Assembly (NCBI RefSeq): GCF_000149955.1
Contig: NC_030991.1
Coordinates: 628,865 to 692,864, forward strand
Direction of reading: 5' to 3'
Length of the DNA stretch: 64,000 bases
Source of the DNA: Fusarium oxysporum f. sp. lycopersici 4287
Lineage: Eukaryota; Ascomycota; Sordariomycetes; Hypocreales; Nectriaceae
Numbering within the stretch: the stretch's first letter is position 1; each line of letters begins with the position of its first letter. Below the pieces are notes generated by a model. It saw nothing but the letters and a program-made list of their open reading frames with translations, ran no database searches and was not told where the DNA came from. The translations under genes were made by a program, and so were the position numbers. Below, in pieces: positions 1 to 10,016 of the stretch.

Positions 1-290
1 TAGTCACTGGCCTTTTGATGGCACGAGCTTTTAAAGATCGTTGGACGAAACCTCGAATTGAAATTACAGCAAAGAGAGTAGACGATGTAAAAAAGCTGAA
101 GTACGCGTTTAAGCGTGTAAACACGCGTAAGTAATGCGCCGGCAGACTCTCGATCGAAATGAGAAAACATAAGTCACCATAGTATGGTCATATGGGAATA
201 GACAGGAGATAAACAAACACGTGACAAATAAACAGGGGTAGGCGACAATTAAGGGTACACGACAATTAGGAATAGAAGAGTAGGGCTTTG
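1..290. repeat. Dispersed direct repeat, copy 1
   Basis: This stretch is nearly the same as 30430-30706, in the same orientation, with scattered substitutions. A shorter and more diverged relative lies at 60515-60640. Shared landmarks are the pieces gatcgaaatgagaaaacata and acaattaggaatagaagag. No open reading frame is conserved between copies. It is probably non-coding transposon or subtelomeric repeat sequence; the family is not recognised. Confidence 0.75.
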
Positions 291-951
291 AGGTCTGACT
301 TACCTACCCTATACCCATCTGCCGCTGGCACTTAACCCAAGCCACCATTTTCACCTCACTTACCTTCCCTATACCTCTGCTTATTTCTACCAAGTCTAAC
401 CTGCCTACCCTATACTCAACTCAGAACCGCATAAAACTTACAACCTTAGAAGTGTAAGGGACAGCTGCCACGGGTCAAAAGGAGGATTCAACCTTACGCC
501 CTCTTGTCTAGAAGTTGAGATCTAGCTGAAGAAGACGGCCGAGTTACAAGGGTTAACTAGTAGTACAAGGACTTGTAGCTTACCCCGCCGGCAACCACAC
601 CAGTGTCTATAACTAAGAGATATGCGTTGGGCCAGCCCAGAGGCCGGCCGCCAGGTAGGTGTGCTGCCAACTGCCTAGCATATAAGCCCAAATCCTCCGG
701 CAGGCGCCAGAGAGCAAGCAGTGTTACGCAGCATGGCATCACACGCCCAATAGCTGTCTGGAAGTTGAGATCCAGCCGAGCCTAGACGAGGACCCATGCC
801 AGCGCCTTATACACCGCTCAGGTACAGGGAGTATAAATCACCTAGGCAGCTAGCAGCAATCTGACCTGCATATGGAATAAGTAAGAAGGGAGCACCCAGA
901 CTAACAATAATAATTCACCGATGCCATAGAACAGAGAGTAAAGAAAGGCAT
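291..951. other. Intergenic, no supported gene
   Basis: No coding region is supported. A loose tandem motif around cctaccctatac occurs three times between about 300 and 420. The piece aagttgagatctagct recurs in altered form near 763. The small open frames here have no recognisable features. Confidence 0.5.
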
Positions 952-991
952 TTATGTTATGTTATGTTATGTTATGTTATGTTATGTTATG
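952..991. repeat. (TTATG)8 pentanucleotide tail of the LINE
   Basis: Eight perfect ttatg units on the plus strand read as (CATAA)n at the 3' end of the minus-strand LINE. A short version, followed by the same 3' UTR sequence, occurs near 8921-8950. This supports its role as the retrotransposon tail rather than a random microsatellite. Confidence 0.85.
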
Positions 992-1483
992 TATATTTTT
1001 CGTCCGGGGGGCCGTAGGCCCCGAAAGTCCCCTAATGGGGCACAGGACGTGCTGGGCTAGGGAAAATCGGATCTATCTAAACGCTAAGTACAGAAAGCCA
1101 TTGGTTACGGGGGATTATCATTCGCGACGCGAAATTAGACACCCCCCTTGAAATCCAATTTCTACGAACGCGTCGACAGATTACACACTATCCAGCATAT
1201 CATCGGCACAAATGGCGCATCGTACCGAGCCTGTTACCCGTCAGCGGGATGACCAGGCGTGGCTGCAAAATTGCAGCCGTTCATCAGTCCTGATGTCAGA
1301 GAAGCTGAGATCAGCTTGTGCACGCGGCAGCTCGGGACTGCCTCAAATGTTCTCGGCCAGATGAAGGGCGCAGCAACGCCCTTCACCCGGCCATGAATAT
1401 GTATGAGAGAGAAAGGTGACAAAGGAAATGTGAAAGGATAAAGAGGGAAGGAGAGTTGCGAGTGCCTCTCGGGTCGCGGTCGC

Positions 1484-4400
1484 CTAATAGCGAGGACAAA
1501 TCTTTCCAAAGAACGCGCTGTTCTTGGACAAGTCGACAAATTTGGTGAAGTCTCTTCCCATTGTAAGGTTGACCGCTGCATTCGGTGAGGGTGCGAGCCT
1601 CATCCGATGGCGCGGTGGCACCTTTCTGCAGTAGAAGATGTGATCCGGTGCTTTGCGTCGGCCGCATGAGCAGACTAGGCGTGCATCGTCGTGGTCGAAC
1701 CTCTCGTGGTATGCAGCGAAGTCTCCATGGAGGGATCTCGCTGCCAGCAGATGGTGCAAGGCTACACGCGGGAGTGATAGCTCCGGCGGGCAGCCTATAG
1801 TCGCCTTGAGATTGAGTCTCTTGTACTGCTCAGGAGCGGAAGCGGACCACCATGCCTTGAATGTGTCCTTCGGTTTTTGTCTTGCGATCCTTCGTAGGTA
1901 AGCCAACGTTGAGCGAGCACCTTCGGGCTCAGGGAGTGATGATGCTGCTTTTGCCAGTTTGTCGGCCTGTTCGTTGCCAGGGATGTCAGTGTGTCCTGGT
2001 ACCCAACGGACCTGGACGGCTCCATGCGATGTCACCAGAGCCTGGAACTCGAGAAAGATGTGTTGAGAGGAGTCGGATGGTGTGCCTTGCAGGCACGTGG
2101 CGGCCGCCAGGTTATCTAGGCAGATGAAAATGTTTTGTGTTGCTGATTCTCGCAGGTTTAGGGCAGCCTTGAGGCCCTCCAACGCCCCGGTAGCTTCAGC
2201 GTCGAAGACCTCAGCAGGTCCAAGGCGATCCGATCCATCAAAGATGGGCAAGTCGTCCTGGTGAATGGTGAAGCCGTAGCTTGCAACCCCTTTCTCGGAC
2301 AGAGAGCCGTCCGAGTAGACGACCAAGGTGAGCGGGTCGAGTGACTTGACCCAGCGGAGGAAAGCCTCAGCTGTCTTCTCTTTCGATGCAGTCTGTAGTG
2401 GTGGTATCTGTTCTTGTTGGAAGCGTTTCTGGATGAGCTTGGGACGCGCGCACTGCCCGAGAAGCTCGTCTGTGCGTCGGAGACGTGTTCTAAAGCTGCT
2501 TTCTGCTTGTGCTTGGTATTTGCGCTTGATGAGATCATGGTAAGTAGGCTGACGCGGTGGCGCCGCTCTTCTCACAAGAGGATGGGTGTCGTCGAGTGAT
2601 TTGAGTCGTGCGGAGAACCTGAGTCGTCTGGCTTCGAGCAGTTGATCGACTGGTGGTATCCCACTTTCTCTGTGCAAGATGGTGATGGGTGTCGTTTTCC
2701 AGACGGGCACTATAGCTCTCATGGATTGATTCAAGGCTTTGTTCATTCTCTGTATGAGATGCTGGTTACTAGACGGTGTGTCTTTGTTGGGCTGGCTCCA
2801 CCGCGGCCTGTTGGTGCCCGGGTACCACGCTTCAGATCCGTGGAGTAGCACCGGCTCAACACAAGCTCTGACGGCACCTCGCACGGCACTCGGAAGAGGG
2901 CCATGTATTGTGTTGGTGAGTCCTCGCAAGTGGTAGGCGACGGCCTTTGCCTTCGCCGCCCACTTCTCGACGTGGACGCGGAATGATAGTCTGCTGTCGA
3001 GCCAAATGCCAAGCCAGCGCAGAGCTAGCTCGGGGTGTTTCTCGACATCGCCGTGACGTACTGCCGGCGCGGTGCTGAGCTTACTGCGGGAGAAGTGCAT
3101 TACTTCGGTCTTCTTTGGGTCGAAGGAGACGCCGTTTGCCGCGCCCCAACGCACCATCTCTGCGATGGAGCTGGATGCCATGGCAGTAGTCTCATCTACT
3201 GTGTCGCCTATAGACAGGATGGCAGTGTCATCTGCATAGCCGAAGCGACCCCAGGGATTGCCTAGTCGATAGATTGGCTCAGTATAGAGTAGGAAGAGTA
3301 TCGGCGATACCGGCGATCCCTGAGGGAGCCCGCACTGAAGGGGAGAAGAGGGCGTGACGGTATCCTGGTACCTGACACGCGCAGACCGGCCGCTCATGAA
3401 GGAGCCGGCCCAACGAGCCAAATAGTCAGGCCAGCCTTGCTCACGAAGGCGCAGGACGAGCCTGTTGCGCATGACAGTGTCAAAAGCACCTTGGACATCC
3501 ATTGTGACTAGAGTCGCCACCTTCTTGCGTGCAAATGCTTCTTCGATATCATGGATCAGAGCTGTCACCAGGTCTGTCGCAGACCTCTTGGGAAGCGCTC
3601 CAGCTTGTTGCGGGTGAAGGACGCTGTAGTAAACGGCTGCCCAGGCTAGGCGGCGTGCAATCAGTCGCTCTAGTCCCTTGCCAAGGCAGGAGAGCAGCGA
3701 GATAGGCCGCCATGCCCGTGGCTCAGTGAGGTCTCTTCGCCCCGGTTTCGCGATCATGACCACCTCCGCCTCCTTGAATGGTTTCGGATGATGGCCTGCG
3801 GAAAGGCATCCTTCGAACAAGCGGCGGACATGTGTTCCGATGATGTGCCATACGGCTTGGAGAAGATTGACGGTGATGTTATCTGACCCTGGCGATGTAT
3901 TGCCTGTCTGGATGGTCGCACACTGCGCCTCATCTAGCGAGACCCTGGGCGAGAAAGGAATCAACCTAGAAGGAGATACTGGTGTCCAAGCGTTTGCGAT
4001 GTCGTCCTCCGCAGTTCTTCGTTCCAGCGTAGCCTGTCGGAGTGCGTTGGCTTTGTCCATCTGGCTTTCGTACACGACGTTGTCAACCTGCAAGGGCGGG
4101 GGCTGAAAGGCTCCAGGGGATTTCAACCATCGGACAGCTTTGAAAACAGCGCTACTGCTGGAGAAGTTGTCGATGAGGTTCCGCCAATACTGCCTCTTAG
4201 CCCGACGGACCACACGATGAAAGTCTCTTTTGGCGATCTGAACGTCCTGGTTGAAGCCGCAGGGGTAGCTTCTTCTGATGGCCCGGAAAGCAGCCGCAGC
4301 GCAGGCGCACTCCTCCGTCCACCAGGGGGCTGGGCGTCCGCCTTTCCGCGCGGGCCGGCCAGCTGCTTTCGCTGCTGATGTTAGTAGACTTACAAGTGAA

Positions 4401-5227
4401 GACGCGAGCTCGTCCAGCTCCGCAGGGGTCGAATCTGTGAGGGGGATTTCCGTGGCTCCCAGTTCTACAATCTCGACGAATCGTTTAAGCTCGTCTTCCG
4501 TCTCAACTCGGATCTTGGCCGGTTGTACCGGAGTCGATCTGATGTCAAGGAAGGTCAAGCTGAGCGTGAAGTGGTCGGAGCTAGTGGCGAGATGGTCCTC
4601 GACGGTAGCTTCGGCCAGTGGCATATTGGTGAAGGCCAGATCAATCGTGTTGCCGTGTGGATTTGTCGGGATATCTAGAGTGTTGAGAAGGTTGAGGTCA
4701 TTCTCTGACGCCCATCCTGCTACCTCATGGCCGCGGTTCGTCGCTTGGCCCGTCTGCCAACTACGATGCCTGGCATTGAAATCGCCAGCAACGAGGCAGC
4801 GCTCCGGAACAGGCCAGCGAAGCAGCGTGTTTAGGGAATCCCTCTCGTCGTTCTGGCGATAGAAGTTGACGATCGTCATGCCATTGATCGTGAGCCAGAG
4901 AATATCGCGAGTTTGAAAGGGCCGGATCTGGTCGGCGAGAAATCTTGGGTCTCGCCTGACATATGTCATCACTCTAGGCCGAGTGTCGTTGCTGTTCCAC
5001 ATGTCGACTGGTGTGAATGTGTCGTATGCCGGGTGAGTTTTGGTCAGAAAGCGGGTCTCTGTATGAGTCGTCCACGGCTCCTGCAGGAGTACAATGTCAT
5101 ATCGTTCCGAGTCGGCCAGCGCCAGGGCGCAGTCGTGGGCCGGGGGGATCTTGCCGACGTTGGCCTGAAAGATCCTGAGCGGCTTCTTGTCGTTCCTTCG
5201 TGTCTGCGAGTGTCTATTCCTAGTCAT
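1484..5227 (-). CDS. LINE ORF2: endonuclease, reverse transcriptase, RNase H
   Basis: This 1247-residue polyprotein copies the LINE RNA by target-primed reverse transcription. An APE-type endonuclease spans residues about 18-230, with LLQEPW, AGDFNARH, NTIDLAF and the SSDH catalytic histidine motif. The reverse transcriptase spans about 490-760, with QGSPVSPILF and the catalytic YADD at 664-667. RNase H spans about 968-1095, with YSDGS, the DAEATGAL acidic residue, CLDNLAA and GNEQADKLA, so its four acidic residues look intact. A Cys/His cluster (CSCGRRKAPDHIFYC) lies near 1186-1200. The start ATG overlaps the ORF1 stop by 8 nt (ATGACTAG), which suggests translation by termination-reinitiation. 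The architecture fits the Tad1 clade. No frameshift or internal stop is seen. Confidence 0.92.
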   Translation of the reverse strand: MTRNRHSQTRRNDKKPLRIFQANVGKIPPAHDCALALADSERYDIVLLQEPWTTHTETRFLTKTHPAYDTFTPVDMWNSNDTRPRVMTYVRRDPRFLADQIRPFQTRDILWLTINGMTIVNFYRQNDERDSLNTLLRWPVPERCLVAGDFNARHRSWQTGQATNRGHEVAGWASENDLNLLNTLDIPTNPHGNTIDLAFTNMPLAEATVEDHLATSSDHFTLSLTFLDIRSTPVQPAKIRVETEDELKRFVEIVELGATEIPLTDSTPAELDELASSLVSLLTSAAKAAGRPARKGGRPAPWWTEECACAAAAFRAIRRSYPCGFNQDVQIAKRDFHRVVRRAKRQYWRNLIDNFSSSSAVFKAVRWLKSPGAFQPPPLQVDNVVYESQMDKANALRQATLERRTAEDDIANAWTPVSPSRLIPFSPRVSLDEAQCATIQTGNTSPGSDNITVNLLQAVWHIIGTHVRRLFEGCLSAGHHPKPFKEAEVVMIAKPGRRDLTEPRAWRPISLLSCLGKGLERLIARRLAWAAVYYSVLHPQQAGALPKRSATDLVTALIHDIEEAFARKKVATLVTMDVQGAFDTVMRNRLVLRLREQGWPDYLARWAGSFMSGRSARVRYQDTVTPSSPLQCGLPQGSPVSPILFLLYTEPIYRLGNPWGRFGYADDTAILSIGDTVDETTAMASSSIAEMVRWGAANGVSFDPKKTEVMHFSRSKLSTAPAVRHGDVEKHPELALRWLGIWLDSRLSFRVHVEKWAAKAKAVAYHLRGLTNTIHGPLPSAVRGAVRACVEPVLLHGSEAWYPGTNRPRWSQPNKDTPSSNQHLIQRMNKALNQSMRAIVPVWKTTPITILHRESGIPPVDQLLEARRLRFSARLKSLDDTHPLVRRAAPPRQPTYHDLIKRKYQAQAESSFRTRLRRTDELLGQCARPKLIQKRFQQEQIPPLQTASKEKTAEAFLRWVKSLDPLTLVVYSDGSLSEKGVASYGFTIHQDDLPIFDGSDRLGPAEVFDAEATGALEGLKAALNLRESATQNIFICLDNLAAATCLQGTPSDSSQHIFLEFQALVTSHGAVQVRWVPGHTDIPGNEQADKLAKAASSLPEPEGARSTLAYLRRIARQKPKDTFKAWWSASAPEQYKRLNLKATIGCPPELSLPRVALHHLLAARSLHGDFAAYHERFDHDDARLVCSCGRRKAPDHIFYCRKVPPRHRMRLAPSPNAAVNLTMGRDFTKFVDLSKNSAFFGKICPRY

Positions 5228-6917
5228 GAGGACGAGTGATGAGAACTATTCGGCGCTTTCGCGGTGAGCCCGGCCTGGGATGCTCAGGCTCCTCCTCTGC
5301 TTCGTAACCGACCTGGGGCGTTGTGGCCACCATGATGCACGATGGTGCTTCTGATATAGCTGGGCTTGGGGCACGAACGCTCGGCTGCTCTTGTGATGCG
5401 GCATCCTCGCCTTGTCGTTCATACGTGCTGTTATGGGCTTGGTGCAATTCCGGTTGTGCTTCTCGCTGTCGTTGTCGGTATGCCTCCGCGCCTACGGTCC
5501 GGACATGTCCTCGCTGTTCTTTGGTAAGTCGGCGCAGCACGCCGCGCACTTTCTTCGGTCGAGCTGGGCACCTGTGAAAGTTAGCCAGGTGAGGGCCCAA
5601 GCAGTTAATGCACTGTTCTGGCGCGGCGCAGTCATCAGTAGAGTGGCCGATCTTGCCGCAGCGTTGGCAGACTGGCCGTCTATGACAGTTGCGGTCAAAG
5701 TGAAAGCCCCAGCACGTCTCACACTGTCTTAGCCGGTCAGTTTTGTCGACAAGTCTGGCCATGCTGCTGCCAAACAGCGACCAAAATCTCTTTGTGGGCT
5801 TCAGAAAGGATACAAGTAGGGCCTTGGTCAAAGGGTTGTCCGAGAATTGTCGCGCCGGGCGTATGTCAACAGGCTTGAGCCCCGTCTGCATTTCTATCTC
5901 GTCGCTGACGATGCTGTCGCTATCCACCTCATTACCGTGAAAGTCGGTCAGTCTTTTGGGAAAGTCTGAGACCACATAGGTGAACCATTCTTTGTTCGTT
6001 TCTACTGCTATAGGTTTCAGTTCCGCGGCCCATTCAGCCTGCTTTTCTACAAGAAAGTCGCGTGTTGCCGAGTCGGCAGCCAAGACGGCCCATCCAGACC
6101 GGACCTGGAACACCTGTCGGATCTTGTCTGAGACGGCGCCGAGTTTCTCCCGGATTAAGGTCCGGATGGCATAGCCACTGTGGGCCCTGGCCGGGGCTCC
6201 GGCTTCTAGACGGATGAAGACACGGAGATCTTGTCGGAGTGGGGCGATGGTCGGCTGTTGCCCTTGGCGATGAGGTGGGTCGGATTGTCGGTGCTGCTGT
6301 TGTTGCTGACGGTGTTGCTGATGGTGGCGGTGGGCTGGGCGAATGTGGGCAGCGGGAAGCGAGATGGCGGCGACGCTGCTGTAGCTGGGCTTGGGGGTCG
6401 TAGGTCCGGAGCCGGAGAGCTCTCGTTTCCAGATGCCGAGGAAGCTGTCAGCAAGTTGTCTAGCGAAACGGCGTTGCGGTCCGGTAGCGAATTGCTGAGC
6501 CGCTTCTTCAAACTTGGCGCAGAAGGTTTGAAAGACCATCAGCTTGGCGTTGTACTCTTCCGCGTGTTCTCGCGCGAGATCATTGGCCGACTCGATAATA
6601 GAGATTGGTTGTTGTTCAGAGATCGATGGTGAGTTGGCACGCGCAGCGTCTTCCGTAGCTGCAGCAGCGGTGGCGGCGATAAGTGGTGAGGATGGAGTCT
6701 GGGCCATCTGCCTGGGAACGGGTAAAACACCAATGGTGCCATTCACGGTCGCAGGGCTATTCTGCAAGAGAGCTGCACGGGCTCCTCGATTCAGATTAGC
6801 GGGAGTGTGGATCCCTAAATCGAAGGGGTCTGGGGCAGCGGGCGGGCTCGTCGAAAACGAGGCCATCGCCGCGGCTTGCGACTGCGCAAAGCGCAGGTTG
6901 AGTCGTTTGTTGTGCAC
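5220..6917 (-). CDS. LINE ORF1: gag-like RNA-binding protein
   Basis: This 565-residue protein precedes ORF2 on the same strand and overlaps it by 8 nt. The N-terminal half is low complexity, with a Gln/His-rich stretch near residue 200. The C-terminal half carries zinc knuckles: CETCWGFHFDRNCH, then CQRCGKIGHSTDDC, then CINCLGPHLANFHRC. The second is a canonical CX2CX4HX4C. In Tad1-type LINEs such ORF1 products bind element RNA and form the ribonucleoprotein. The ATG at 6917 is the first in the open frame and is followed by about 80 bp to the inferred element boundary. Confidence 0.88.
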   Translation of the reverse strand: MHNKRLNLRFAQSQAAAMASFSTSPPAAPDPFDLGIHTPANLNRGARAALLQNSPATVNGTIGVLPVPRQMAQTPSSPLIAATAAAATEDAARANSPSISEQQPISIIESANDLAREHAEEYNAKLMVFQTFCAKFEEAAQQFATGPQRRFARQLADSFLGIWKRELSGSGPTTPKPSYSSVAAISLPAAHIRPAHRHHQQHRQQQQQHRQSDPPHRQGQQPTIAPLRQDLRVFIRLEAGAPARAHSGYAIRTLIREKLGAVSDKIRQVFQVRSGWAVLAADSATRDFLVEKQAEWAAELKPIAVETNKEWFTYVVSDFPKRLTDFHGNEVDSDSIVSDEIEMQTGLKPVDIRPARQFSDNPLTKALLVSFLKPTKRFWSLFGSSMARLVDKTDRLRQCETCWGFHFDRNCHRRPVCQRCGKIGHSTDDCAAPEQCINCLGPHLANFHRCPARPKKVRGVLRRLTKEQRGHVRTVGAEAYRQRQREAQPELHQAHNSTYERQGEDAASQEQPSVRAPSPAISEAPSCIMVATTPQVGYEAEEEPEHPRPGSPRKRRIVLITRPHD

Positions 6918-7003
6918 TTGTTAAGGATTTAGGTGTAGACAGGGCCACTTTCTTAACACTTGTATGCCAAGAAAGTGTGATGACAAAGGAAGGTGTACCA
7001 TTG

Positions 7004-7020
7004 GAAATGCGGCGCATTTC
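7004..7020. promoter_or_regulatory. 17-bp palindrome GAAATGCG-G-CGCATTTC
   Basis: This is a perfect 8+1+8 palindrome. The same word and about 20 following bases (ending attcttgagtagg) occur at 60239-60277 upstream of a DUF3505 remnant, and related palindromes lie at 37299-37437 upstream of the DUF3505 gene. Here the adjacent gene is missing: the LINE begins immediately to the left. Confidence 0.6.
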
Positions 7021-8877
7021 TGGTCTACATTCTTGAGTAGGGTAGGCGACCCGACTAAGAAATCGCGACCGAACTATCCCGACCAAAGCCAACAAAAAAA
7101 ACGCTTCGATGCCGGGTGACTTGCTGCGCACACTTAATATAGTAGAGTTGGTGGATGAGCGAGGGCAGAAACACAAGGGACTGGATGACGACGAGACTTG
7201 TTCGCTGGATGAGTGGCTAGAGCAGTATGCGGCGGATCGTTTTATTACATCCGACAATAGTGAGGAGTTCCTGAAAGACGTTAACTGGGAACTACGTAAG
7301 TTCAAGAAGAGACGTCAACTCATTAGTTTAAAATGTGGGATTAAAAGACGACTTACCGCTATTAGTTCTAAGTAGATGGTAAACTGCTCTGTGACGAGAA
7401 AAGTGTCTGCCTCATTCTATTAGACTAGATAGCTTTAGGATTCAGGATATATATATAATAAGTGACCGGTCTAAGTTATATATACACGCCTCGTGGAGGT
7501 ATTATAAATATTTTTCTGCTTTATTATCTTTTCTATAGGTTAATAATAATCATTTCAGCAGAAAACAGCCGTTCCTGGATTTTATTAACTAGATGTTGTT
7601 GGGACTTTATGAAGCATGCAAAGGGCTGAGCTGAGAATACTATCAAGATCAGAAGAAGTACAATAACTTGTTGTGCACTTTAATGCTTGCCGAGGGACAG
7701 GAGAATTCGCTTAACATCACATTTGGACCAATAAGATTCGATCTCGACATCACGGGTTTTAGAAACTGAAGCATTGCCGTTGCATAGTCTCGAGAGGCTT
7801 TATGGAAGCCACCTTCGGGGCAAAATAAACAGATAAGAAATAAGAACAGGGTCCTCCGGATGACACCATGCAGTATATTATACTTATCCCGCAATTTACG
7901 CGACCGGACGCGTCGCGTTTCAATGTGAGCCCCTGTCCTGATCAGCGCCTCCATTTCTATTTATGTAAAAGTATAAAATCAACTCTACACCCTGGCAATA
8001 ATCAACCCTACTAGGTTTAAAATGGATTAATAAAATCAACTCTAGTAGTGTTGATTTGGTTATTGGTTACTAGAGTCGCTGCATAACTGATTGATGTTCG
8101 ACACCACTCGCCACCCCCGGTACAGCATGTGATAAATTCTATCGAGTTGCGTGATTCGCAACTGCCGTTATTTTAATTTAACTTAAACACGTAATCAGAC
8201 CCATTTGGAGAGTCAGCATCGCAATTGAAATAACTAAGGAAATTCCAATCACGGCGAAAAAAATGAATGATCAAGCCAAAGGAAGCAAGCCCTTCGTTCA
8301 GTATGGGCCGTCGAGCCTTCACAAACCCATCCAAGATCGAAAGCGAAACCGAGCGGGCGAGGAACTGCCGGCGTCGACAGCAGCAGAAACACCAAAACCT
8401 GGCTCGTCAGGAGCGTATTGCTTACCCTGGCAGAGGTCCCAACAAGCAGTCAGTTATCAATCAGTACTGATACTGATACGTTATCAGTATCAGTAAGCCC
8501 CTAATCAATCAATCAGTAATCAGTAACGCACGTGGCCAAGGTATTTGTGGCGTTGATATTTTGTGGCATGGTTGCCTGCCACAATACGCGACCTGACGCG
8601 TTCTAAAATAGATATGTTAGCAGGTACAGTCAGATCCTGTGATCAGTTACGGTAAATCTGGTACCTCAGCACCACAAATCATCGCCCGGTCAGAGCCCGG
8701 AATTACTAGGATACTTTCTGCATATTCAACAGCAACACTCTTTTTCTTTACTTTGCATCGATATATGGCAGGGTTCCATACCAAACATTCATAACATGAG
8801 AGACGGTGAAGCGCTTGTTATCTTTCTAGGGAAACCAGCACAGAGGAGTTAACCCGCCCCGCCATAACAAATAGGTG
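7021..8877. other. AT-rich intergenic stretch, no recognised gene
   Basis: An 88-codon plus-strand frame at 7109-7375 is acidic and then lysine/arginine-rich but matches nothing I know. A second small frame near 8267-8470 is rich in Gln, Arg and Lys and is also unrecognised. The rest is AT-rich and relic-like. I see no RNA gene. Confidence 0.4.
8465..8495. repeat. Perfect 14-bp inverted repeat (hairpin)
   Basis: Two 14-bp arms built from the repeated unit ctgata flank a 3-nt loop (cgt) and form a perfect hairpin or cruciform. Similar but imperfect cagtaatcagt pieces continue to about 8525. It is not followed by a T run on either strand and no gene is adjacent, so a terminator role is not supported. 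Confidence 0.6.
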
Positions 8878-9290
8878 AGATATGTATGTATGTATGTATA
8901 TTTTTCGTCCATAAGTGAGATATGTGTTATGTTATGTATATTTTTCGTCCGGGGGGCCATAGGCCCCAAAAAGTCTCCTAATAGAGCACAGAACGTGCTG
9001 AGCTAAACTATCTACAATCGCTGCCGTGCTGATTCTCGCTCGGATCATCTGCAAGGCCTCTTGCGTCGGAGCCGTATACATGCTCGAGCTTTTTCTCTAC
9101 TTATCCCCACAAAAGGCACCTCTCTACCTGTAGCTGGCCCTACAGTAGTTGTCGGTGAAGCACGTCCCACCGGACATCAATACAATTGATCCTCGCAGAG
9201 CTTCCCTCCGGCAGCATCTCCCATCTAGTTCATCCAGCATATTATCGGCACAAAGACGCATTACTCTCAAGAGGGCATCCCCTTGCAGGG
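8878..9290 (-). mobile_element. 5'-truncated LINE copy (3' UTR only)
   Basis: The tail gttatgttatg followed by tatatttttcgtccggggggcc matches 980-1015 at the 3' end of the full-length LINE. Similarity continues in patches (for example ccagcatat-atcggcacaaa at 1191 and 9234). The piece gtatatttttcgtcc is present twice (about 8897 and 8936), as if the tail had been partly duplicated. No ORF2 sequence is recognisable. The far boundary is approximate. Confidence 0.65.
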
Positions 9291-10016
9291 GAAAAACCCA
9301 AGACGGCCAGAACGCTGCTCTGTAGACGAGGCAACCGCCCCGTTCCATGGTCTCCAGGTAAGCTCTGTACCGTTTCAACCCAGCGGGTTTTGTCACGTGG
9401 TCTCAGCCAGTGAGACAAAGTGTCGAAGCCTGGCGGAAAATGATGTATCACTTAACTTGGCTTGTATGGTTTAGGGTAGGACAGTAGTCAGGCAACCTCT
9501 AGTAAGGACATATCAAGATTTCAGAGGCAAGTAGTAGTATACCAATCATTTCAACTTGGATAATGGGATGATTTGATTTGATTGCAGTGTTTGATTGATT
9601 GAGTTGACATGTGGGGAGCGCTGGTCATCCAGTTGCGAACTCAGTGCTCACGTTAGATTGAGACAATTTACATCGGCTCTGGTTGGGGATTACGTGTATG
9701 ACCCCCTTCAAATATGAGTAATGATTGATCGGAGGGTGCGCCTCGCCATCAAGGATGTTTGAGCGTTAAATAGCCTCAGCGTCATTTACCATAGGGTGTA
9801 TTTACGTCATGCGAGGCCTCCTGCAGCTGACATGCATAAGGCATGAGGAGAGGCAGACAGTGAGAAAAAGCGTATGAGTCCGGGCTAGAACAGGAACTTT
9901 ATTAATATCTTATACTCCCTCATAGCGCGAAGCAACGTCCTATGCCCTGCTTTCATATGGCTTTTCGCAGCCATATCTCTGTTCATATTCACTGGTACAT
10001 TTTCATTGTGTGTCTC
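9291..10016. other. Upstream region of the HET gene
   Basis: No convincing gene. The short open frames overlap the LINE 3' UTR remnant or lack features. The segment before 10017 would contain the HET-gene promoter; I see no clear TATA box. Confidence 0.4.

Larger units (their letters stand above)
952..6998 (-). mobile_element. Tad1-like non-LTR retrotransposon (LINE), apparently full length
   Basis: Two overlapping ORFs on the minus strand (gag-like ORF1, then endonuclease/RT/RNase H ORF2) are followed by about 490 bp of 3' UTR. The element ends in a pentanucleotide tail, (CATAA)8 on the element strand. The right boundary near 6998 is approximate. It is placed there because sequence from about 6999 onward matches DUF3505-upstream DNA at 60237-60277, so the LINE seems to have inserted next to that older repeat. 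Both ORFs are open, so the copy may be young. Confidence 0.85.

Noticed and set aside
4278..4862. 194-codon plus-strand frame
   Set aside because: Antisense shadow of the LINE 1 ORF2 endonuclease and linker; Ser/Ala-rich composition typical of such shadows.
7109..7375. 88-codon plus-strand frame next to the palindrome
   Set aside because: Acidic and basic blocks look protein-like, but there is no homology to known domains and no support from the related locus at 60277-60500.
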